Source of the DNA: Euhalothece natronophila Z-M001
GTDB taxonomy: Bacteria > Cyanobacteriota > Cyanobacteriia > Cyanobacteriales > Rubidibacteraceae
DNA: 64,000 nucleotides
Direction: 5' to 3'
Assembly (NCBI RefSeq): GCF_007904085.1
Contig: NZ_CP042326.1
Span: 2,418,001 to 2,482,000 of the forward strand
Below are positions 51,704-61,943 of the stretch, in pieces (position 1 is the stretch's first letter; each line of letters starts with the position of its first letter). The translations under genes and the position numbers were made by a program. Under the pieces are notes generated by a model, which was not told where the DNA came from, searched no databases, and saw only the letters and a program-made list of their open reading frames with translations.

Positions 51704-52300
51704 GTGAGTAACGTATTTAACAAATTAAAGGATTTTGTTGGCTTTAATGAGCCAGTGGATCTTGAAGACGACGATCTTGGGTATGATGAGGATGATGCCT
51801 ATCCTGCTGAAGAACCAACAGTTCCCGTGGCAACAGAACGTCCAAACCGACGTGCCGTAAGCCAGTCATCCAATCGCTTTGCTGCCTCTTCTAGAGAAAC
51901 CACTAGCTCTACTTCTAAAAGTAATGTGATTGGTATGCCAGGAACGAACAATAATGGACTCAATGAAATTGTCGTCATTGAGCCACAATCTTTCGAGAAA
52001 ATGCCAGAGGTGATTCAAGCTCTCCGCGAACGAAAAACGGTTCTCCTTAACTTAAATATGATGGAGCCGGATGAAGCGCAACGAGCCGTAGATTTTGTTG
52101 CCGGTGGAACCTATGCCATTGATGGCAATCAAGAGCGCGTCGGAGAAAGTATTTTTCTCTTTACGCCCAACTGTGTCAATGTTACCAGTCGCTCTCATAG
52201 TACCCCCTCTGCTACCCAAACGGCAGCTTCAGGGCAAGTACAACAGATGGCAACTGCTACAGCAAACTGGCATAAACCAGAGGATTCGATCGCGCAGTAA
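51704..52300 (+). CDS. sepF: Cell division protein SepF
   Basis: 198 residues. The N-terminal amphipathic helix ([20 protein letters not shown]) is the membrane-binding part; an acidic, disordered linker follows (about 22-85); then the SepF core ([70 protein letters not shown]). SepF links FtsZ to the membrane. A GTG start is preceded by AGGGAGAAG, a fair ribosome binding site. It sits with proC, 49 bp away. Confidence 0.95.
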   Translation: MSNVFNKLKDFVGFNEPVDLEDDDLGYDEDDAYPAEEPTVPVATERPNRRAVSQSSNRFAASSRETTSSTSKSNVIGMPGTNNNGLNEIVVIEPQSFEKMPEVIQALRERKTVLLNLNMMEPDEAQRAVDFVAGGTYAIDGNQERVGESIFLFTPNCVNVTSRSHSTPSATQTAASGQVQQMATATANWHKPEDSIAQ

Positions 52301-52349
52301 CCTCGATAAGTTAGGGTGAGGGGGGAAAATAACGAATCACGAAATAACA

Positions 52350-53165
52350 GTGTCTATACGATTTGGAATGATTGGTGGCGGGGTAATGGGTGAAGCAATC
52401 CTTTCTCGCCTCCTTGCACAAGAATTTTACGCTCCAGAAGCGGTTTTAGTGAGTGACCCTTCACAGGAAAGACGGGAAGCCCTAGAACAACGCTATCAGG
52501 TACAGGTTACCGATAGTAACCGCAAGGTGATGCAGTCGGCTTCAGAAGTGCTATTACTAGCGGTGAAGCCTCAAGTATTACCGAAAATTGAGTCAGATTG
52601 GGATGGGGCGCAGGAAAATTTAGAGCATCGTCCTTTGTTAATCTCTATTTTGGCTGGCATCCCAATTTTACGGTTAAAAGCAGGGTTAGACCCATTGCCA
52701 GTGGTGCGGGTAATGCCGAATACGAATGCAACAGTCGGGCAAGGTATGAGCGCGATCGCGTCAGGATCAGGATTACGCCCAGAGCAACTGACTCTTGCTA
52801 AAGATATCCTCAGTACTGTGGGCAAAGTGGTAGAAGTGCCAGAAAGTGCCATGGATGCCGTAACAGGGGTTTCAGGGTCAGGGCCAGCCTATGTTGCCAT
52901 GTTAGTAGAGTCTTTAGCTGATGGTGGAGTTGCTGCTGGCTTATCTCGCCAAGTGGCCTTAGAACTAGCTATGCAGACGGTATTAGGAACGGCGACGCTG
53001 TTGCAAGAAGAACAACTACATCCCGCCCAACTGAAAGATCGCGTCACGAGCCCCGGTGGAACAACGATTGCTGGCGTTGCCGAGTTAGAAGCTGCTGGGT
53101 TTCGTTCGGCGATTATGAAGGCAGTACAGGCGGCAAAAGCGCGATCGGAAGAACTTGGGAAATAA
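52350..53165 (+). CDS. proC: Pyrroline-5-carboxylate reductase
   Basis: Last step of proline synthesis, NADPH-dependent. 271 residues. The nucleotide-binding GMIGGGVMGEAIL (6-18), the middle MPNTNATVGQGMSAI, and the C-terminal active region VTGVSGSGPAYVAMLVESLA, then KDRVTSPGGTTIAG are all present. The start is a GTG with no obvious strong ribosome binding site. Its association with sepF is usual in many bacteria. In a salt-adapted species proline supply would matter, but nothing here shows regulation. Confidence 0.96.
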   Translation: MSIRFGMIGGGVMGEAILSRLLAQEFYAPEAVLVSDPSQERREALEQRYQVQVTDSNRKVMQSASEVLLLAVKPQVLPKIESDWDGAQENLEHRPLLISILAGIPILRLKAGLDPLPVVRVMPNTNATVGQGMSAIASGSGLRPEQLTLAKDILSTVGKVVEVPESAMDAVTGVSGSGPAYVAMLVESLADGGVAAGLSRQVALELAMQTVLGTATLLQEEQLHPAQLKDRVTSPGGTTIAGVAELEAAGFRSAIMKAVQAAKARSEELGK

Positions 53166-53251
53166 CTGCTTCTTGTTTCACTACTCAAAATCGTTATGAG
53201 TATGATATAGTGTTTACAGATTGTAAACCTCAAAGTTAAGGAGTATTGCTC

Positions 53252-53851
53252 ATGACCGAAGGATGCCTTAGAGTTGGACAACAAGCCCCAGACTTCACTG
53301 CCACCGCAGTAGAAGACCAAGAATTTAAAACCGTTAAACTCTCTGATTATCGTGGGCAGTACGTGGTTTTATTCTTCTATCCTTTAGACTTTACCTTCGT
53401 TTGTCCCACTGAAATTACCTCCTTCAGCGATCGCGCTCAAGAATTTAAAGACCTCAACACCCAAGTAATGGGCGTTTCCGTTGATAGTGAGTTTTCTCAC
53501 CTCGCTTGGATTCAAACCGAGCGCAAAAACGGTGGCGTTGGCGACTTAAATATTCCTCTAGTTTCTGATATTAAAAAAGAAATTAGCAGTGCTTATAATG
53601 TGCTTGATCCTGATGGCGGCGTTGCCCTCAGAGGATTATTTATCATTGATAAGGAAGGAACAATTCAACACGCTACAATTAATAACTTAGCGTTTGGTCG
53701 GAATGTGGATGAGGTATTACGCACCCTGCAAGCGATTCAGCACGTACAGGCAAATCCCGACGAAGTTTGCCCTGAAGGCTGGAAACCCGGCGAGAAAACT
53801 ATGAATCCTGATCCTGTTAAATCCAAAGTTTACTTTGCTTCTGTTTCATAA
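53252..53851 (+). CDS. 2-Cys peroxiredoxin
   Basis: 199 residues of the AhpC/TSA family. The peroxidatic Cys lies in [13 protein letters not shown] (about residue 52), the resolving Cys in [17 protein letters not shown], and the end is typical of the thioredoxin-dependent typical 2-Cys group. It protects against hydrogen peroxide in photosynthetic cells. AAGGAG sits 9 bp before ATG 53252, which decides the start. A HIP1-containing terminator follows. Confidence 0.96.
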   Translation: MTEGCLRVGQQAPDFTATAVEDQEFKTVKLSDYRGQYVVLFFYPLDFTFVCPTEITSFSDRAQEFKDLNTQVMGVSVDSEFSHLAWIQTERKNGGVGDLNIPLVSDIKKEISSAYNVLDPDGGVALRGLFIIDKEGTIQHATINNLAFGRNVDEVLRTLQAIQHVQANPDEVCPEGWKPGEKTMNPDPVKSKVYFASVS

Positions 53852-53875
53852 ATAGCTGTTTTTATCAACTTAATT

Positions 53876-53927
53876 AAGGCGATCGCCTCTGGTATTAGAA
53901 CAGATGCGCGATCGTCTTGTTTTTTTA
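53876..53927 (+). terminator. HIP1-built terminator after the peroxiredoxin gene
   Basis: AAGGCGATCGCCTCTG and CAGATGCGCGATCGTCTT form a stem in which each arm carries a GCGATCG or CGATCG core, followed by GTTTTTTT. This is a Rho-independent shape with HIP1 sequences as the arms. Confidence 0.65.
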
Positions 53928-53941
53928 TTAGAAGGGGTAAA

Positions 53942-54838
53942 CTACTCTCCTGAATTTACTCGGGACTCAGCTTTTGCCATTACTTCTGCTTTATCTTCTA
54001 GCATTTGACCCGGATAATGTTCTAATTCCTTAGTAGAAAGGGCAATGCGTCCTTGATGTTCATCCACATCCACAATCATTACCTTAAGGGTTTCTCCTAC
54101 CGCAAAAAGAGATTCTAGAGACTCTACCCTTTTTTGACTCACTTGTTTAATATGAAGTAATGCCGTTACCCCTGGGGCAACTTCTACAAAAGCACCATAG
54201 GGTTTTAGGTTTACAATTTTGCCTTCAACCAAGCGACCGGCAATAATATCTCCCATAGCATCGGCCTTGGCTGCTTCCCGCTGGGATAAAACTAAGCGGT
54301 TCTCTTCAGGATTAACCTCAATCAATAAACCAGTCACTTTTTGACCAATTAAATCATCTAAATTATCTGAAGCAAGAAGATGCGATCGCGGCATAAAGCC
54401 ATGCATCCCCATAATGTCGCCTTTAATTCCACCGCGATTAGTTCCGGTAATTTCCATTTCTAAAGGTTTGCGTTCACTTTCATATTCTTGCAAAGTTTCC
54501 CATACTTGTTGTCGCTGTAATTCTCGGCGCGAGAGAGTCACTTGCCCATCGGCATCTTGTTCCCGAATCACTAAAAATTCCAGTTCCTCATCGAAAGGAA
54601 TTACTTCTTCAAAACTATGAACAGAACCTAAAGCTGCTTCCTTAAGAGGGAGAAGTCCTGGGGATTTACCCCCAATATCAATATAGGCAACATTATTATC
54701 ATAATTAACAGCTTGTCCTCGTACAATTTGCCCTTTTTGGAACTGGTAATCGTAATCAGAAAGAGCTTTTTCAAAATCGTCTTGAGAAAAAGGAACGTTC
54801 GCTTTAGATTCAGGAGATGGATTATAATCGGAGGTCAT
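53942..54838 (-). CDS. S1-domain RNA-binding protein (ribosomal S1 paralogue)
   Basis: 298 residues with three S1 repeats (about 35-105, 120-185, 200-270): QIVRGQAVNYDNNVAYIDIG, GIKGDIMGMHGFMPRSHL, RLVEGKIVNLKPYGAFVEVA. Cyanobacteria carry a full-length S1 and one or two shorter paralogues (Rps1b, Nbp1 in older naming); the length here fits the shorter type or a standard cyanobacterial S1. ATG at 54838 is chosen, since the frame upstream adds only four residues. Confidence 0.9.
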   Translation of the reverse strand: MTSDYNPSPESKANVPFSQDDFEKALSDYDYQFQKGQIVRGQAVNYDNNVAYIDIGGKSPGLLPLKEAALGSVHSFEEVIPFDEELEFLVIREQDADGQVTLSRRELQRQQVWETLQEYESERKPLEMEITGTNRGGIKGDIMGMHGFMPRSHLLASDNLDDLIGQKVTGLLIEVNPEENRLVLSQREAAKADAMGDIIAGRLVEGKIVNLKPYGAFVEVAPGVTALLHIKQVSQKRVESLESLFAVGETLKVMIVDVDEHQGRIALSTKELEHYPGQMLEDKAEVMAKAESRVNSGE

Positions 54839-54917
54839 TGTAAATATCAAAAGTAGTCGTAAAGAAAGTTGGGAAAACCAGAAAAATGACTCAAGGCTTT
54901 CCCGAAGGCTTTGGAAG

Positions 54918-55661
54918 TTATTTCAAAATTTCTTGAAATAATCCTTTTACTCGTTCCCAGGCATCTTGAGCTGCACTAGGTTGGTAGCTAGCCCGTTGGT
55001 CACAGAAAAAGCCGTGATCGGCTCCATCATAACGAAATATGCGATGGGGAATATTCTGTTTTTTCAGTTCTGCTTCAATTTGATCCACTTGTTCTAAGGG
55101 AATTAAGGGGTCTTCGGTGCCAAAGAAGGCGTAAATTGTCCCTTGAATGTCTTTAGTGCGGGTAATAGTGGGTTCACCACCCCCAGGAGTTTGAGTGGCG
55201 ATACCAGCCCCATAAAAGGAGGCTGTCGCTTGAATATCAGGGAGAGTCGCTGCTAAATAGGCAACATGACCCCCAAAACAGAAGCCAATACAGCCAAACC
55301 CCTTACCTTGGCATTGAGGAAGAGATTTGAGGTAGTTAATGGCGGTTTGAATATCATTGAGGAGTTCACTGGCTTTGGTTTGTTCTTTATATTTTCTGCC
55401 TTCCTCTAACTCTTCAGCAGAATAACCCACGGAAAAACCGGGAGCTTGTCGTTGATAGATTGCTGGCGCGATCGCGATGTATCCTTCTTGTGCTATGCGA
55501 TTAGTAACATCTTTAATGTGATCATTTACGCCAAACACTTCCTGAATTACAACTACCCCTGGATAAGTTCCGCCGATGCTAGGTTGAGCGAGATAAGCAT
55601 CAACTTGGACATCTCCCGCATCAAGTTTGATATTTTCCGTTTTTAAATTAGAAGCAGTCAT
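54918..55661 (-). CDS. Dienelactone hydrolase-family protein
   Basis: 247 residues of the alpha/beta-hydrolase group, with Cys as nucleophile: FGCIGFCFGGHVAYLAA (Cys in GFCFGG). The Asp lies in the late LIPLEQVDQIEAEL region and the His in DGADHGFFCDQ. A leading ENIKLDAGDVQVDAYLAQ and GGTYPGVVVIQEVFGVNDHI fits well. The natural substrate of cyanobacterial members is not known. Separate from neighbours by 44 to 80 bp. Confidence 0.93.
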   Translation of the reverse strand: MTASNLKTENIKLDAGDVQVDAYLAQPSIGGTYPGVVVIQEVFGVNDHIKDVTNRIAQEGYIAIAPAIYQRQAPGFSVGYSAEELEEGRKYKEQTKASELLNDIQTAINYLKSLPQCQGKGFGCIGFCFGGHVAYLAATLPDIQATASFYGAGIATQTPGGGEPTITRTKDIQGTIYAFFGTEDPLIPLEQVDQIEAELKKQNIPHRIFRYDGADHGFFCDQRASYQPSAAQDAWERVKGLFQEILK

Positions 55662-55704
55662 TTTTATCGTAATTTAGTAGCCATCTTCCCTCTTGAATTT
55701 TAGT

Positions 55705-56439
55705 TTAATTTTTGTCTTTGAGGAGTCCATCTTCTAAATAAGTAATGTCATCAGCCATATCTCTAATTCTAGGATCATGGGTAACAATTAAAACCGTACA
55801 ATTATTTTCTTTTGCTAAACGACGCAGTAACTCCGTTACCCGATGTCCACTGGTAGAATCTAGGGCAGCAGTAGGTTCATCAGCCATAATTAAAGGAGGA
55901 TTTCCAGCTAAGGCTCTTGCAATCGCTACCCGTTGCTTTTGTCCCCCTGATAAATCTCTTGGCTTATGATTGGCATATAACTCTAATCCTACTTCTTCTA
56001 ATAATCGTTGTGCTTCATAGCGCGCTTTTTCCCCTTGTATTCCTTTAATATTCAGGATAATTTCGATATTTTCGGCAGCAGTTAGGGCGGGGAACAAATT
56101 AAAATTTTGGAAGATAAATCCAATGTATTGGCGACGAAAAGCAGTTCTCTTTTTTCGCGACAGTCGTGTGATTTCTTTCCCCAATAAGTAAACTTGCCCT
56201 TGGGTGGGAGTCAGTAAGCCAGCAAGAATAGACAGAAATGTAGTTTTTCCAGAGCCAGAGGGGCCCATTAGAAGCTGAATACTGCCTTGATTTGCTTCCC
56301 AGTCAATTCCCTTGAGAATCGGAACTTCTTGCTTTCCTGCGTGAAAAAACATTGTAATCTGTTCCGCACAAATAGAGGGATTGTATCCTGGGGCGAGGTT
56401 GCGAGGGGACTTAGATGGTCGCAAGCTTTTAAATAACAC
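55705..56439 (-). CDS. ABC transporter ATP-binding protein, DevA/MacB type
   Basis: 244 residues. Walker A GPSGSGKTT, Q-loop FIFQNFNLFPAL, signature LSGGQKQRVAIARAL, Walker B PLIMADEPTAALD, H-loop VIVTHDPRI. This is the LolD/MacB/DevA group, which works with an FtsX-like permease. The permease gene (56453-57706) lies upstream, while the usual membrane-fusion partner (DevB) is missing here. A GTG start 13 bp behind the permease stop is chosen; a TTG at 56481 would overlap by 29 bp. Confidence 0.9.
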   Translation of the reverse strand: MLFKSLRPSKSPRNLAPGYNPSICAEQITMFFHAGKQEVPILKGIDWEANQGSIQLLMGPSGSGKTTFLSILAGLLTPTQGQVYLLGKEITRLSRKKRTAFRRQYIGFIFQNFNLFPALTAAENIEIILNIKGIQGEKARYEAQRLLEEVGLELYANHKPRDLSGGQKQRVAIARALAGNPPLIMADEPTAALDSTSGHRVTELLRRLAKENNCTVLIVTHDPRIRDMADDITYLEDGLLKDKN

Positions 56440-56452
56440 AATACTTGAGAAA

Positions 56453-57706
56453 TTACGCCTTGAATACCACTGCTGGATCAACTCGATTTACTTTTTGAAT
56501 GGCAAAAATTGCAGATCCTATACACATGATAAGGGTAAGAATAAAAATCGCGATCGCGCTTGTGGGGGTAATCAATAATAAAGTTCCCTGATTAATATTA
56601 ATGCCATAAGCAATCCCTAAAGAGAGAATCATTCCGGGGAGATAGCCTAAAATTGCCATCCACACTGCTTGTTCAATGATCACCTGATAAATCATTTGTG
56701 AGGAAGCCCCCATCGCTTTCAGAGTGCCAAATTCTTTAAGATGGTCAGAGACGGATGAATATAAAATTTGACTGACCACAACAATGCCGACAATAATCCC
56801 CACCACTGTCCCTAAGCCTAAAATAAAACCAATCCCTGTGCGCTGTTGCCAGTAATCTTGAGTAACTTGGATTAATTCGTCTGGCGTATAAGTAGTGACA
56901 TTGTTTAATTGGGTTTCTAATTCCTGTCGAACCGTTGTAATCTCTTCTCCAGGGGCAACTTCTACTAAAATAAAAGTAATCACATCAGAAGCGGCTAAAT
57001 TGCGCGGGGGTTCTTCTGGATCAGTTTCCGTAGGTTGTTGATCAGGATGAAAGACATTGACACATTCGAGTCGCGAACCTTCTTGGGGTAGCTGACAATT
57101 GACTCGTGAAGTTTGCCCGGCTCTTAAATAAGCATTGGCATTGCGAAGAGAGGTAAGAACAAAGGCATTAGAAATCATCGAAGTATTACTCTCAGTAATC
57201 CCAACAATTTCAGCAGGGAGAGAATTCATTTGCACTTGGTCTCCCACTCCTGACACTTGCAAAGTTTCTTGATCTGTGGTGTCTATAATGACGCTGTAAG
57301 GCTGATTTAAGTTTTCGATCTCTCCTTCTAACATTCTTTCAGGTTGATACAGCCAACTATTAGGGTTAAAGCCAATGACTCTAGCGCGTTCAATTTCTCC
57401 TTCTCTGGGAAACCATTGCGCGCCAGAAAAAATTAATCCTTCTGCTCGTTGCACCCCTGAAATATCACGAGCCTTAAGTAAGTCAGAAACTGGGATCGGG
57501 AGAGTCAATTCTAATTGGACTAAGGTGTCGGAGGTAACCCAAAGATCAGCATGGGAATTGTTGATTAACTTGACCGTGGATAAACTAAAACCACTGAATA
57601 TACCAGTTTGAATTGTAACTAGAGTCACCGCGAATAAAATGCCTGCTTGGGCAACTAAAAATCTCGGAATATCCTCTAATAAGTTTTTACGAGCAAGAGA
57701 GACCAT
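56453..57706 (-). CDS. ABC transporter permease, DevC/FtsX type
   Basis: 417 residues. Topology of the MacB/DevC family: helix 1 (VAQAGILFAVTLVTIQTG), a large extracytoplasmic domain (about 45-275) with acidic loops, then three helices near the end (FILGLGTVVGIIVGIVVVSQ, AVWMAILGYLPGMILSLG, AIAIFILTLIMCIG). The domain contains two Cys (about positions 195 and 205), possibly a disulfide. DevBCA-like exporters move lipids or peptides across the envelope; without DevB the substrate path is unclear. Confidence 0.9.
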   Translation of the reverse strand: MVSLARKNLLEDIPRFLVAQAGILFAVTLVTIQTGIFSGFSLSTVKLINNSHADLWVTSDTLVQLELTLPIPVSDLLKARDISGVQRAEGLIFSGAQWFPREGEIERARVIGFNPNSWLYQPERMLEGEIENLNQPYSVIIDTTDQETLQVSGVGDQVQMNSLPAEIVGITESNTSMISNAFVLTSLRNANAYLRAGQTSRVNCQLPQEGSRLECVNVFHPDQQPTETDPEEPPRNLAASDVITFILVEVAPGEEITTVRQELETQLNNVTTYTPDELIQVTQDYWQQRTGIGFILGLGTVVGIIVGIVVVSQILYSSVSDHLKEFGTLKAMGASSQMIYQVIIEQAVWMAILGYLPGMILSLGIAYGININQGTLLLITPTSAIAIFILTLIMCIGSAIFAIQKVNRVDPAVVFKA

Positions 57707-57865
57707 CAGAAGCAAAAAATAAATAACAGTGAAAAGCAGATCCCATTTCTAACAAGAAAGAGGGTCAGTCATCACAAATGAGCAACAGAGAAGAAATGAC
57801 TAACCCACCTATTTCTTAACCGTAAGCAAAGTCTCTAGAAATGAGAGCATACTCTACTTCCGATG

Positions 57866-60301
57866 TTAAACGCGCTGTTCCACCTCCGCAATATTCAAAA
57901 TGGTTTGCAACACCGAATCAGGATTTAAACTCATGGAATCAATTCCAGCTTCTACGAGAAACTCAGCAAATTCAGGATAATCACTGGGCGCTTGTCCACA
58001 AATGCCAATTTTTCGTCCTTTTTTCTTCGCCGTTTCGATGGCAAGTTTAACCATTCGTTTCACTGCTTCATCCCGTTCATCAAATAAATGAGCGACTAAT
58101 CCTGAATCCCGATCTAATCCTAAGGTTAATTGGGTTAAATCATTAGAACCAATGGAGAAGCCATCAAAGACATCACTGAATTGATCAGCCAAGATGACAT
58201 TACTGGGTAACTCGCACATGACATAGACTTCTAAGCCATTAACCCCTTGTTCTAAGCCATTTTTTGCCATTTCTGCAATTACGTCTCGCCCTTCTTGGGG
58301 AGTACGACAGAAAGGAATCATGGGAACGAGATTGGTTAAGCCCATTTCATCCCGAACTTTTTTCAGTGCCTTACATTCTAAAGCAAAGGCTTCTCGATAA
58401 TTGGGATCGCAGTAACGAGATGCACCACGCCAGCCTAACATGGGGTTTTCTTCTTTGGGTTCAAATTGATTGCCACCAAGAAGGTTGGCATATTCATTGG
58501 TTTTAAAGTCCGACATCCGCACAATGACGGGTTTGGGATAAAAGGCTGCGGCAATCATTCCCACGCCTCGTGCTAATTGATCCACGAAGAAGTCTGGTTT
58601 GTAATCATAGCCACGGGTGAGTTCGCTGATTTTATCTTGCACTCGTTCATCTTCGAGTTGATCAAAGTAGAGCAGGGCAAGCGGATGGGCTTTGATATGA
58701 TTGGTAATGATAAACTCTAGACGGGCTAATCCCACCCCATCAGCAGGAATGCCAGCTAAGGAGAAGGCTTGATCAGGATTACCAATGTTCATTAAAATTT
58801 GGGTGTGTGTTTGCGGTAAGTCCTCTAAGGAGTTTTCTTGCACTTGGAAGGGTAATAAGCCCTCATAAACTTTCCCTTCTTCTCCCTCGCTACAGCAGAC
58901 TGTTACTTCTTGTCCTGATTGAATGAGTTTTGTTGCATCACCACAGCCGACAATGGCAGGGATTCCCATTTCACGGGCAATAATAGCAGCGTGACAGGTT
59001 CTTCCTCCTTGATCGGTAACGATCGCGCTGGCTTGCTTCATAATCGGTTCCCAGTCGGGATCGGTGCGTTTCGTCACCAGAACTTCTCCCGGTTGAAAGC
59101 GGTCAATATTTTTTGCATCAATAATGACTCGGGCTTTTCCTTGTCCAATGGTAGAACCAACACTGCGCCCAGTGGCTAGGACGGTACTATGGTCTTGTAA
59201 CTGGTAAGTTTGCAGGATGTTCCCGACTTTCTGGGATTGGACAGTTTCGGGACGGGCTTGGACAATAAAGATTTCTCCAGTAAGGCCATCTTTTGCCCAT
59301 TCAATATCCATGGGGGTATGATGTCCCCGTAAACTGGAATAATGGTCTTCAATGGTAATTGCCCAGCGAGCTAATTGCAGGATTTCGTCGTCTTGGAGGC
59401 AAAATTGAGCGCGATCGCGCGGAGAAACCGCAACATTATGAGTTTGTTTCGATCCTCCCGTATCATAAATCATTTTCATCCCCTTCGTGCCAAGGCGTTT
59501 ATCTAAAATCGGCTGATAGCCTTCGCTGAGAGTGGGCTTAAACACGAGATACTCATCAGGATTAACTGCCCCTTGCACCACATTTTCTCCTAATCCATAG
59601 GCGGCGGTAATCAAAGCAGCATTTTTAAAGCCGGTTTCTGTATCAATGGAGAACATAACCCCGGCACTGGCTAAATCCGACCGCACCATTTTTTGAACTC
59701 CCACAGAAAGGGCAATGGCAAGGTGATCAAAGCCTTTATTTTCTCGATAGGAAATGGCACGATTGGTAAATAAAGAGGCAAAACATTTATGGCAGGCTTC
59801 TAATACCCCCTGTACGCTATGAATATTGAGATAAGTTTCCTGTTGCCCAGCAAAACTGGCTTCGGGTAAATCTTCGGCGGTAGCGCTGGAACGCACTGCT
59901 ACATCCGTTTCATCCCCGTAGCGTTGACAAAGTTCTTCGTAAGCCTCAGTAATTGCTGTTTTTAGGGAGTCTGGGAAAGGCGTATTTAAAATCAGCGATC
60001 GCGCTTTTTTTCCTGTTTTCTGTAAACTATTCACATCATTAATATCCATCTGGGCAAAGAGTTCTCGCAGTTTTTCTTCTAACCGAGCTTCAGCAATAAA
60101 ATGTCGAAACGCATAAGCAGTGGTGGCAAACCCATCTGGAACATTCACCCCTTGCTGTTTCAACTGCTGAATCATCTCCCCTAAAGAGGCATTTTTCCCG
60201 CCAACCAATCCTACATCTTGGTTATTTACCTGGTTGTACCAGAGGATGAGAGCGGTATCTTTATTTGCTAGTGATTGAGATTTTTGTAAGGTATTAATCA
60301 T
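57866..60301 (-). CDS. ppsA: Phosphoenolpyruvate synthase
   Basis: 811 residues. Converts pyruvate and ATP to phosphoenolpyruvate. It shows the N-terminal ATP-binding part (VGGKNASLGEMIQQL; AVRSSATAEDLPEASFAGQQ), the phospho-His domain with the catalytic His in GGRTCHAAIIAREMGIPAIVG (about 448-468), and the C-terminal TIM barrel (GFSIGSNDLTQLTLGLDRDS; the Cys in KIGICGQAPSDYPEFAEFL). Length is normal for PEP synthase and too short for PPDK. It is divergent from pyk, its metabolic opposite, with a 214-bp AT-rich gap. Confidence 0.96.
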   Translation of the reverse strand: MINTLQKSQSLANKDTALILWYNQVNNQDVGLVGGKNASLGEMIQQLKQQGVNVPDGFATTAYAFRHFIAEARLEEKLRELFAQMDINDVNSLQKTGKKARSLILNTPFPDSLKTAITEAYEELCQRYGDETDVAVRSSATAEDLPEASFAGQQETYLNIHSVQGVLEACHKCFASLFTNRAISYRENKGFDHLAIALSVGVQKMVRSDLASAGVMFSIDTETGFKNAALITAAYGLGENVVQGAVNPDEYLVFKPTLSEGYQPILDKRLGTKGMKMIYDTGGSKQTHNVAVSPRDRAQFCLQDDEILQLARWAITIEDHYSSLRGHHTPMDIEWAKDGLTGEIFIVQARPETVQSQKVGNILQTYQLQDHSTVLATGRSVGSTIGQGKARVIIDAKNIDRFQPGEVLVTKRTDPDWEPIMKQASAIVTDQGGRTCHAAIIAREMGIPAIVGCGDATKLIQSGQEVTVCCSEGEEGKVYEGLLPFQVQENSLEDLPQTHTQILMNIGNPDQAFSLAGIPADGVGLARLEFIITNHIKAHPLALLYFDQLEDERVQDKISELTRGYDYKPDFFVDQLARGVGMIAAAFYPKPVIVRMSDFKTNEYANLLGGNQFEPKEENPMLGWRGASRYCDPNYREAFALECKALKKVRDEMGLTNLVPMIPFCRTPQEGRDVIAEMAKNGLEQGVNGLEVYVMCELPSNVILADQFSDVFDGFSIGSNDLTQLTLGLDRDSGLVAHLFDERDEAVKRMVKLAIETAKKKGRKIGICGQAPSDYPEFAEFLVEAGIDSMSLNPDSVLQTILNIAEVEQRV

Positions 60302-60515
60302 GATTTTTTGCCCTTATTTCTCATACCTTAATTATATTAAATATCCCAATAATTTTGGTTTTTTCTTATCACTTTTTGATAATTTTATTTTTATTCTTAA
60401 AAACTATTATAAATTTCGCATAAAATATTAAAAATATGATAAAATTTGGGATTAGTTAATTAATTGAAAAATGGATGCAGTAACCTTGTAAGTAACGATC
60501 AACAAAAGAGGAATT

Positions 60516-61940
60516 ATGTCAACGAACCCCTTTCCCCATCGCACTAAAATTGTCGCCACTATCGGTCCAGCTAGCCAATCTGAAGATGTTATTCGGCAAT
60601 TAGTCAAAGCGGGGATGAATGTTGCCCGTCTTAATTTTTCTCATGGTAGCTATGATGATCAAGCAGCGGTCATTGCCAGACTGCGGAAAGTTTCTCAAGA
60701 ATTAGATACCCCCATTACCCTATTACAAGACTTACAAGGCCCCAAAATTCGCGTGGGGTGGTTGCCTCATGGGGAAGTAATGCTAACTAAAGGAGAGACG
60801 GTGATCCTCACTCCTAATTTAGAAAGTAGTGACAGCAGGGATCTCATTCCCATTGACTACCCCTATTTAGCAGAAGAAGCTGAACCTGGCGCTCAAGTCT
60901 TACTCGATGATGGACTCTTAGAATTAGAAGTGGAAGCCATCAAAAATGCTCAACTTCATTGTCGCGTTATCAGCGGGGGGCTTCTTAAAAATCGGAAAGG
61001 GGTTAATTTTCCGAACTTGACCTTAAGTTTGCCTTCTTTAACCGAAAAAGATCAACAAGATTTAGAATTTGGGATTGAACAAGGCATCCACTGGGTTTGT
61101 TTAAGCTTTGTGCGACAAGTCGAAGACATTCGTCACCTGAAGCAGTTTTTACACCATCGAGGGGCAAATATTCCAGTGATTGCTAAAATTGAAAAGCCCC
61201 AAGCAATCGAACATCTTCAGGAATTAGTTGCCGAATGTGATGGGTTAATGGTGGCAAGAGGGGATCTAGGAGTAGAAATGCGCCCAGAACAAGTCCCTTT
61301 ATTACAAAAGCGAATTATCACCACTTGTAACCAAACAGGGATTCCTGTCATTACCGCAACGCAAATGCTAGAGAGTATGATTCACTCTCCGCGCCCCACT
61401 CGTGCCGAGGCTTCTGATGTGGCAAATGCGATTATTGATGGTACTGATGCAGTGATGCTTTCGGGAGAGTCAGCAGTGGGAAAATATCCCGTACAAGCAG
61501 TGGAAATGATGGCGCGGATTGCACAACAAGTAGAACCAGACATTGAATTTGTTAATCATCCCCCAGCAGAAAATACCGAAACTCATGCTCTCAGTGAGTC
61601 TCTACGTTGTATTGATCAGATGATGGAATTGCGATGTATTGCCTCTTTTACCACGACTGGATTTACTGCCCGTATTGCCTCCGATGAGCGTCCGAAAGCG
61701 CCCATTGTCGCCTTTACTCCCAATATAGACGTTTATCATCGCTTAAATTTAGTTTGGGGGGTAAAACCATTATTATTAAATCCCAAAGAGCAAGGGTTAG
61801 AACCTTTGATTGCAGAAATGGAATCTTGTTTATTAGAACGGGAATTAGTACACTCAGGAGATAAAGTATTAATTTTAGGTGGTTCACCAGTACAACGAGC
61901 AAAAGGAACTAATTTTTTGAAAATTCATTCAATTACTTAA
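60516..61940 (+). CDS. pyk: Pyruvate kinase
   Basis: 474 residues. Glycolytic conversion of PEP and ADP to pyruvate and ATP. It shows [35 protein letters not shown], the active-site [30 protein letters not shown], and [20 protein letters not shown]. The C-terminal domain is compact, without the extra PEP-utiliser domain seen in some cyanobacterial isozymes. ATG is preceded by AGAGGA. The gap to ppsA is rich in A/T, and HIP1-free. Confidence 0.97.
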   Translation: MSTNPFPHRTKIVATIGPASQSEDVIRQLVKAGMNVARLNFSHGSYDDQAAVIARLRKVSQELDTPITLLQDLQGPKIRVGWLPHGEVMLTKGETVILTPNLESSDSRDLIPIDYPYLAEEAEPGAQVLLDDGLLELEVEAIKNAQLHCRVISGGLLKNRKGVNFPNLTLSLPSLTEKDQQDLEFGIEQGIHWVCLSFVRQVEDIRHLKQFLHHRGANIPVIAKIEKPQAIEHLQELVAECDGLMVARGDLGVEMRPEQVPLLQKRIITTCNQTGIPVITATQMLESMIHSPRPTRAEASDVANAIIDGTDAVMLSGESAVGKYPVQAVEMMARIAQQVEPDIEFVNHPPAENTETHALSESLRCIDQMMELRCIASFTTTGFTARIASDERPKAPIVAFTPNIDVYHRLNLVWGVKPLLLNPKEQGLEPLIAEMESCLLERELVHSGDKVLILGGSPVQRAKGTNFLKIHSIT

Positions 61941-61943
61941 ATT

